The notes below the pieces were generated by a model that saw nothing but the letters and a program-made list of their open reading frames with translations, ran no database searches and was not told the origin of the DNA. 64,000 bases of DNA, from NCBI RefSeq assembly GCF_000312105.1, contig NZ_HE978638.1:364386-428385 (forward strand), read 5' to 3'. Shown here piece after piece: positions 58,614 to 64,000 of the stretch. This stretch comes from Aeromicrobium massiliense JC14. Its GTDB lineage: Bacteria > Actinomycetota > Actinomycetes > Propionibacteriales > Nocardioidaceae. Made by a program: the position numbers and the translations under genes. Within the stretch, counting starts at the first letter, position 1. Every line of letters starts with the position of its first letter.

Positions 58614-61195
58614 GACCTCGCGGGCAGGGGCTTGCGGCTGTGGCTCCGGATCACCCGGTCGGCAGTGAGGTTGTGGCGTGTCAGCGCCTCGGTGACGGCG
58701 TCAGGTCGCTTCCACGCCTCGTCAACTGCGACCTCCGCGGCGAAGCCGATCATGCTCGTCTTGAGGCTATCGAGGTCGTCGGGAGTGATTACCCGGGTGC
58801 CCGCCGGCGCTGAGGCAAGGGCGTGGAGCCGCTCGCTCCGAGCCAAGAGGACCGGCACGACCTGATCTGTTTCGTTGACGCTGTTGTCCCAGCTGACGGC
58901 GCCGGAAAGCTGGTCCGTCTCCTCTTTCTTGATGTCGGTGTCGAGGCGTGTGGTCCCGGTCTTGAGCTCGATGACTGCGGACATCGTGGGAGTGAGGGGC
59001 CAGTGGCCGTCGGGTCCGCGCCCGGCGTCCTTCTCCGGGCGGGACGCCTCGAAGCCCAAGAGCAGGCCCACCTCCTTCATTGCCGCCTCGGCGGGACTGA
59101 CGCGGTCCTGGTCCGGCGAAAAGACGAGGTCGTCGAGGATCTCCTGGACACGAAGCCGAAGGGCATTGCCGGTCTCAAACCTGGCGCTCATGTACTCCGA
59201 GGAGTCCTTGCCCTGCTGGGCGCGACCACGCACCTTGCGGGGGCCGAGGGCCACTGCGGGCATTAGGACGTTGCTATTGAGCTTCTTCGCCGCGGCGACA
59301 GTCTGCTGCGCAGCCTCCGGACTTACCTCGTGCTTGTAGGCGGCAACCTCTTCCAGTCGCCAACCGCGCTCGACAGGGTCGAGCCCGTTGGTCGCAGCGT
59401 TCAGCAGGTCAGCCGCGCCGCCAGGGTCGCCTGCGACGGCGGCATCCCAGGCGGTTCGCCGGGCTTGGGCGATGCGCGAGACGTGCCCCACCGGGTCGTA
59501 CTCAGCGCCAGCGATGGCGCTACTGCTTAGCTCGAGCCAGGTTTCATGCCGGTCGAGGAACATGGTAAGGGCCTCGCGGACAGCATCCAAGCCTTCGTCC
59601 TCGATCTGGTCGGCGATCCGCTGGCTCAAGTCGATCTGAGCGAGCGTCGCGGGCGAAAACAAGCGTCGGTCGGCGCTGTCGATCAGGGAAAGGGCGAGCG
59701 GGTTTCCGATGAGGATGACCGCGCAGTGGTCCTCGGCATCGCGGATGCCGCGCCCCATGCCCTGTTCGAGCCGCTGGACCTTATTGATGCGCATGATGTC
59801 GCTGCCCGCCAGCGCGCCGGCTTCGCGCTGCTCACCGGGGTCGAGCGGTGTCGGTACGCCGTCGACGACCAGGAGTCGGCAGGCGTGGTGCGGGAGGTCG
59901 ACGCCGTCGTACTTGTTGACGAGCACCACCAGGCCGATGTGTTCCCCGCTGCAGAGCCGCTCGATGGTCGGCTTCATGTCGCCGACGTGCAGGGTCGCGT
60001 TGGCGTAGGGCGCCCAGTGCGAGGCGCGCGCATCGCTGGGGACAAGTACAACCACATTCACGGGTTCAGCGTCTACCACGCCATCCCCGTCGCGGTCGCC
60101 GTGGGCGTAGTCGAACGCCATCTTACGGACGGTGTCGTCGATAATCGAGGGGTTGAGCGCCCCGGGCGCAAGGATCAGCCGGTCTCCGAGATCGGTGGCC
60201 CGCTCGGGCGTGATCGGCTGGCGGACCGAGTCGGCGTTGGCGCCGAGTTCGGTGACGAGGACGCCGTCATCGGCGAGGGTGGCCGTGAGGTACACACGAC
60301 GCCTGGCCTGGTGGAAGGCCGGGATGAGGTGGATGGGCGGGCAGGGGGTCCGCAGTTGGAGGCCACGGTCGGAGATCGTGGCCACGGCCTTATCGAGGTG
60401 GTCGGCTATGAGTGGCCAGGTGAAGTAGATAGACTTTTGGGCGATCTGCTTGGACTTGCCGTCCTCGCCCCGTTCGCGGGCACGCTGCGCGTCCTCGGCA
60501 ACCGACGCGGCGATGAGGTCAGTGATCTCTTTGTGCTTTTCACTCCACGACCAGAACGGGATGCGCAGGGGCGCACAGCGGTCGCCCTCCAGTAGTGCCG
60601 CGGCGTTCTTGTAGCTCTGACGCTTTAGCACCTCTCCGAAGACGGTTAGCGCCTTGGCAAAAGCCGGGTGGTCTGCCGGAACGGTGACGGTGAACTGCTT
60701 CCGGGCGACGGCGAGCGCGGCGTGTGCGTCGTCGACGATGACGGTGCCAAGGACGACGGCGTGTGGGTCACCGCTCAGACCGAAGACCGTGCGGCCGTTG
60801 ATGACCTTGTGGAACGTGGCGACAAGGATTGCTCGCCCGGCCCGGAACACCTGGTCACGCGCGTCGGTGGTTACAGGGATACCGAGGCCCACGGCCTCGT
60901 CCACGACCTGCTGCACGAGGTAGGTGTCGGGGACCAGGTAGGCAACGGGGCCAATGCCCTCGTTCAGGCTCGACTTGCCGACCAGGAGACCCACCACAGT
61001 CTTGCCCCCGCCGGTGTTCTGCTTGATCACCAGGTCACGGTCCTGGTTGCGCCTCTCATGCCAGGTCTTGAGCACCTGGTCCTGCTCAACCCGCAGGCGC
61101 GGCCAGGGCTTCCTAGGCAGGCTGGTGAAAATGTCGCGGGGCTCGGTCAGGACGTCGGTCTTGCCGGTCTTGATGCGGCTGAGGTCGAGAGGCAC
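58610..61195 (-). CDS. superfamily 2 helicase with C-terminal PD-(D/E)XK-like nuclease
   Basis: 861 aa, GTG start with GGAG 7 bases upstream. Helicase core: Walker A in KQNTGGGKTVVG (~61-66), DDAH box in VIVDDAHAALA (155-158), YLTATLADD motif III (302-310) and motif VI QGMGRGIRDAEDH (478-490). This motif order resembles type III restriction/XPD-like helicases. Residues ~690-770 have EVGLLLGFEASRP, GPDGHWPL and VIELKTGTT. D729 and E743-x-K745 fit a PD-(D/E)XK nuclease core. First gene of the three-gene operon. Predicted to unwind and cut foreign nucleic acid. Confidence 0.85.
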   Translation of the reverse strand: MPLDLSRIKTGKTDVLTEPRDIFTSLPRKPWPRLRVEQDQVLKTWHERRNQDRDLVIKQNTGGGKTVVGLLVGKSSLNEGIGPVAYLVPDTYLVQQVVDEAVGLGIPVTTDARDQVFRAGRAILVATFHKVINGRTVFGLSGDPHAVVLGTVIVDDAHAALAVARKQFTVTVPADHPAFAKALTVFGEVLKRQSYKNAAALLEGDRCAPLRIPFWSWSEKHKEITDLIAASVAEDAQRARERGEDGKSKQIAQKSIYFTWPLIADHLDKAVATISDRGLQLRTPCPPIHLIPAFHQARRRVYLTATLADDGVLVTELGANADSVRQPITPERATDLGDRLILAPGALNPSIIDDTVRKMAFDYAHGDRDGDGVVDAEPVNVVVLVPSDARASHWAPYANATLHVGDMKPTIERLCSGEHIGLVVLVNKYDGVDLPHHACRLLVVDGVPTPLDPGEQREAGALAGSDIMRINKVQRLEQGMGRGIRDAEDHCAVILIGNPLALSLIDSADRRLFSPATLAQIDLSQRIADQIEDEGLDAVREALTMFLDRHETWLELSSSAIAGAEYDPVGHVSRIAQARRTAWDAAVAGDPGGAADLLNAATNGLDPVERGWRLEEVAAYKHEVSPEAAQQTVAAAKKLNSNVLMPAVALGPRKVRGRAQQGKDSSEYMSARFETGNALRLRVQEILDDLVFSPDQDRVSPAEAAMKEVGLLLGFEASRPEKDAGRGPDGHWPLTPTMSAVIELKTGTTRLDTDIKKEETDQLSGAVSWDNSVNETDQVVPVLLARSERLHALASAPAGTRVITPDDLDSLKTSMIGFAAEVAVDEAWKRPDAVTEALTRHNLTADRVIRSHSRKPLPARS

Positions 61196-61757
61196 GCGCG
61201 ACTCCGAGAAGTGGGAACGGGCTCTGCATTCTACCTGGCCCGAGGTCCCAGCGCCTCAGTCGTTGCTCGTCGTTGTCGCGCAGGGACTACAACGCGGCTG
61301 CACGCGACGAGGAGCCCCTGCCGGACCGGGTGGAGGCTGGCACGTTCTTGCAACGCAAGGAAGCCCCGGTGAGCAGCGCCAGCTGCGATCGTGCACCACC
61401 GCCAGCGGGTCAATCCAGGCGGGTGCGGACCCGGCGCACAGTGGGCGGCGCGGGCGAGGGCCCGCCGGGCCTGGACCTGGTGCCTGTCGGTCCTGTCGCC
61501 GCCGTCCTTCGAGCGCTTGCGGTGGATCGGGTTCGACACCTACTGGCAGATGACCTTTCCCGAGGGTGTCGGCTCCGGTCGGACCGCCGGCAAGCTGGAG
61601 CATCCGGGCACCGGGGGCGTCCGAATCACCCGGTCCGGGCGAGCATCTGGGCGAGCCGCAGCCGCACGATCGACTCGCGGCCGTGGACCTCGGTCGCCGA
61701 CGTGCCCTCGCTCCGCGACGCGTCTGACCCGCGATCGTCCTCGTGCAGGAGCCGCCC
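61196..61757. other. 562-bp gap without a recognisable gene
   Basis: Six-frame inspection gives only short frames with no family resemblance. Composition returns towards the genome average to the right of about 61400, so the boundary of the low-GC block lies here. It must contain the promoter of the helicase operon (minus strand, near 61200) and of the cardiolipin synthase gene (plus strand). No tRNA, att-like repeat or transposase remnant could be identified. Confidence 0.5.
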
Positions 61758-63230
61758 ATGACCGACGTCCAGCAGCTCCTCGGCACCGGCGCCCTCCTCG
61801 TCGTGATCGACCTGGTGATCCGCGTCGTCGCGCTGGTCGTCATCCCGCGCAACCGCCTGCCCACCGCCGCGATGGCGTGGCTGCTCGCGGTGTTCTTCAT
61901 CCCGGTCGTGGGGGTGCTGCTGTTCCTGCTCATCGGCAGCCCTCAGCTGCCGCGGCGGCGGCGCGAGAAGCAGCGCGAGATGGACGTCGTGGTCGAGCAG
62001 GCGTCGCGCGACCTCGAGCCGCCCATGCTCGCCGACGCCTGGCCTCCGTGGCTCGACCCGGTCGTGACGATGACCCGGACGCTCACGGCCATGCCGATGG
62101 TCGGCGGCAACGACGCCCGTCTGGAGGCCGACTACGAGGGCTCGATCGCCGCCATGGCCGCCGAGATCGACGCCGCCGGCTCCTACGTCCACGCCGAGTT
62201 CTACATCCTGTCGCTGGACGCCACGACGGCGCCGTTCTTCGACGCGCTCGAGAAGGCGGCGGGGCGCGGCGTGGTCGTCCGGGTCCTGCTCGACCACTGG
62301 GCGTCCTCGCACTGCGCGGGCTACGACGAGACGCTCGAGCGGCTGACCTCCCTGGGTGCCGAGTGGCAGGTGATGCTGCCGGTGCAGCCGCTCAAGGGCC
62401 GCTACCAGCGGCTCGACCTCCGCAACCACCGCAAGCTCCTCGTCGTGGACGGCGAGGTCGCGTTCGTGGGCTCGCAGAACGTCATCGACCGCAGCTACAA
62501 CAAGAAGAAGAACCTCAAGCGCGGCCTGAAGTGGCAGGAGCTGATGTGCCGCCTGGAGGGTCCCGCGGCCACCGCGCTGGACCTGGTCTTCACCACCGAC
62601 TGGCTCACCGAGTCCGGCGGCGAGCTCGCTTCCGCGCCGGACGACCTGCAGGTCGGGCCGCCGGTGGCTGCGCGCGGCCAGGTCGACTGCCAGGCGGTCC
62701 CGAGCGGGCCGGCCTTCGACGTCGAGAACAACCTGCACCTGTTCCTGAGCCTGGTCTACGGCGCCCGCGAGCGGCTCGTGATCACCAGCCCGTACTTCGT
62801 CCCGGACGACTCGATGATCCGCGCGCTCACCGCGGCGTCGGCCCGGGGCGTGGACGTGGAGCTGTTCGTGTCCGAGATCGGCGACCAGGCGCTGGTCTGG
62901 CACGCGCAGCGCTCGTACTACGGCACGCTGCTGCGCGCCGGCGTGCGGATCCGCTGCTACCCGGCGCCGTTCATCCTGCACGCCAAGCACCTCAGCGTCG
63001 ACGAGGACGTGGCCCTGATCGGGTCCAGCAACATGGACATGCGCTCGTTCGCGCTCAACAGCGAGATCTCCGTGCTGCTGCGCTCGCGGTCGGTGGTGCG
63101 CCAGATGCGTGAGGTCGAGGACGACTACCGACGCCTGAGCGTCGAGCTGACCCGCGAGCAGTGGGAGCGCGAGCCGTTGCGGCGCACCACCCTCGACGGG
63201 CTCGCGCGGCTGACCTCGGCGCTGCAGTAG
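61758..63230 (+). CDS. cls: cardiolipin synthase (phospholipase D family)
   Basis: 490-aa membrane-bound enzyme that joins two phosphatidylglycerols to cardiolipin and glycerol. Two N-terminal helices (LLGTGALLVVIDLVIRVVALVVIP and AAMAWLLAVFFIPVVGVLLFLLIGS) are followed by HKD motif 1 in NHRKLLVVDGEVAFVGSQNVIDRSY (~222) and motif 2 in HAKHLSVDEDVALIGSSNMDMRSF (~412). ATG 61758 is chosen because AGGAG is 6-7 bases upstream; GTG 61743 is less likely. Confidence 0.95.
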   Translation: MTDVQQLLGTGALLVVIDLVIRVVALVVIPRNRLPTAAMAWLLAVFFIPVVGVLLFLLIGSPQLPRRRREKQREMDVVVEQASRDLEPPMLADAWPPWLDPVVTMTRTLTAMPMVGGNDARLEADYEGSIAAMAAEIDAAGSYVHAEFYILSLDATTAPFFDALEKAAGRGVVVRVLLDHWASSHCAGYDETLERLTSLGAEWQVMLPVQPLKGRYQRLDLRNHRKLLVVDGEVAFVGSQNVIDRSYNKKKNLKRGLKWQELMCRLEGPAATALDLVFTTDWLTESGGELASAPDDLQVGPPVAARGQVDCQAVPSGPAFDVENNLHLFLSLVYGARERLVITSPYFVPDDSMIRALTAASARGVDVELFVSEIGDQALVWHAQRSYYGTLLRAGVRIRCYPAPFILHAKHLSVDEDVALIGSSNMDMRSFALNSEISVLLRSRSVVRQMREVEDDYRRLSVELTREQWEREPLRRTTLDGLARLTSALQ

Positions 63231-63353
63231 CCGGACTGCCGGGTCGCGCTCGGGGTCGACGCCGACCTCGTCCACGATCGGTTCGGGACGGTCGACGACG
63301 CCGACCCGTCACGGGCCGGCGCCGTCGGTTCCTCGGACGACCGTGGGGCGAGG

Positions 63354-63638
63354 TCAGGAGGACAGCAGCCGCGCCTTCTGCGCGGCGAACTCGGCCTCGG
63401 TGAGCACGCCTTGGTCCTTCAGGGCGGCGAGCCGGGTCAGCTGCTCGATCATGTCGCCGGAGTCGGCGGCCGGGGGCGATGGGGCCGGGGGCGGAGGCTG
63501 GTAGGCCTGCTGGTCCGGGTACGGCTGCTCCTGCTGGGCCCAGCGTCCGGCCTGGCGCCGCGACACCCGGTTGGAGACGGCGGTGGCGGTGCCGGCCACG
63601 ACGGCCGTCCGTGCCACCCCGCGAAGTAGTCCTGGCAT
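63354..63638 (-). CDS. SHOCT-domain protein
   Basis: 94 aa. The N-terminal MPGLLRGVARTAVVAGTATAVSNRVSRRQAGRWAQQ is followed by a Gln/Pro-rich spacer and the C-terminal SHOCT helix pair DMIEQLTRLAALKDQGVLTEAEFAAQKARLL. SHOCT modules mediate oligomerisation or attachment of other proteins. It lies immediately 5' on the strand of a DUF6325 gene, a frequent association in actinobacteria; 26 bases separate them. Confidence 0.88.
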   Translation of the reverse strand: MPGLLRGVARTAVVAGTATAVSNRVSRRQAGRWAQQEQPYPDQQAYQPPPPAPSPPAADSGDMIEQLTRLAALKDQGVLTEAEFAAQKARLLSS

Positions 63639-63664
63639 GACGTGGTCCTCTCCCTGGTGGTCGG

Positions 63665-64000
63665 TCAGCTCGCCGTGGCGGAGTCGCTGGCGGTGCTCGT
63701 GGGCTCGGTCGCCTCGACGGCCGAGAAGAGCTCGTCGGCGGGGATGCGGCCGCTGGCCACGAGCCGGGCCTGGCTCCCGTGCAGGGCGGCGACGAACGGC
63801 GCGGCCCAGACGTTCTCGTACAGCAGGATCGCGGCGGCGCTGTCCGGCTCCAGGACGGCGCCGGCGCTGGCGCGGTCGTCCTCGTCCAGCAGCCCGGTGG
63901 CCACGCCGGCGAACACCGACAGGTCGAGCTCGCCGTCCCCGTCGAAGTCGCCGATCTCCATGCCCGTGACGGTGCCGTCGGCGTCCTTGCTCACGAAGGT
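63665..64000 (-). CDS. DUF6325 family protein (partial, N-terminus outside window)
   Basis: The last 112 residues are visible: TFVSKDADGTVTGMEIGDFDGDGELDLSVFAGVATGLLDEDDRASAGAVLEPDSAAAILLYENVWAAPFVAALHGSQARLVASGRIPADELFSAVEA. The frame continues through the right edge (TFVSKD before the first internal Met), so the start lies outside. DUF6325 proteins are about 150 aa and accompany SHOCT proteins; function unknown. The acidic DFDGDGELD stretch could bind Ca2+ but this is not established. Confidence 0.85.
   Translation of the reverse strand, partial: TFVSKDADGTVTGMEIGDFDGDGELDLSVFAGVATGLLDEDDRASAGAVLEPDSAAAILLYENVWAAPFVAALHGSQARLVASGRIPADELFSAVEATEPTSTASDSATAS

Noticed and set aside
59546..60595. 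Plus-strand frame within the helicase gene
   Set aside because: Antisense to the helicase motifs and without its own signatures.
61231..61539. Possible transposase remnant on the minus strand
   Set aside because: Arg-rich translation showed no convincing similarity to any insertion-sequence family that I can recall.
1..64000. CRISPR arrays, tRNA or rRNA genes
   Set aside because: No regularly spaced repeats and no tRNA/rRNA consensus elements were seen on either strand.

Overview
This is about 64 kb of contiguous, very GC-rich bacterial chromosome: a sample 60-base line at 56041 has 46 G/C. Genes are densely packed, with many 4-bp start/stop overlaps (ATGA or GTGA) and frequent GTG starts. 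The gene content points to an actinobacterium: GlnA2 next to GlnE, a DesA3-type desaturase with its own [2Fe-2S] reductase, a DUF3152 protease-like protein, the DUF2945/DUF3140 pair, DUF6325, MetS/MetP and bacterial Hen1/Pnkp. Nocardioidaceae (Aeromicrobium/Nocardioides-like) is my best guess, but that is an inference. No rRNA, tRNA, CRISPR array or recognisable transposase was seen.

Layout. 1-8.8 kb is core metabolism: panB (cut by the window edge), a two-pore-helix K+ channel, glutamine-dependent nadE, an FUSC-type membrane protein, and glnA2-glnE for nitrogen control. 8.9-16.4 kb carries a secreted DUF3152 zinc-protease-like protein and a six-gene minus-strand operon for membrane-lipid modification: ferredoxin reductase, acyl desaturase, a 70-aa unknown, a COG2907 flavoprotein, a DUF1365 protein and a cyclopropane-synthase-like methyltransferase. 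A divergent FabR/DesT-type TetR regulator faces it, and two DesT-like palindromes sit in the shared promoter region. 16.4-31.5 kb is mixed: SRPBCC protein, prolyl aminopeptidase, LysE exporter, SMP-30 protein, sarcosine-oxidase-like enzyme, a membrane GGDEF-EAL protein with a degenerate GGDEF site, a large secreted protein, a MarR/MFS pair and a chemoreceptor. Between the SMP-30 and sarcosine-oxidase genes lies a roughly 480-bp insert with one small gene, bounded by 32-bp perfect direct repeats.

31.5-36 kb is an RNA-repair operon (hen1-pnkp plus a third unknown gene). 36-48.4 kb is accessory metabolism: a lipoprotein, an SGNH-CHAP two-enzyme secreted protein, hydroxyacyl-CoA dehydrogenase, a GH16-like protein with an altered active site, MarR/RidA with a long operator palindrome, two VOC proteins, glutamate dehydrogenase, an SDR with an XRE regulator, and a pyridine-nucleotide disulfide oxidoreductase. 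48.4-57.4 kb holds an OpuC-like osmoprotectant ABC transporter, MetS/MetP, an ankyrin lipoprotein and a NarL-type two-component system.

57.5-61.2 kb is the most unusual region: a block of visibly lower GC (35/60 in a sample line) with a three-gene operon whose genes overlap by 4 bp each. It encodes a superfamily 2 helicase with a C-terminal PD-(D/E)XK-like nuclease motif, a 68-aa protein of unknown type, and a 303-aa protein with a SMEK/restriction-endonuclease-like N-terminus. I regard it as a candidate uncharacterised anti-phage or anti-plasmid system. A cardiolipin synthase, a SHOCT protein and a DUF6325 protein (cut by the window edge) close the window.
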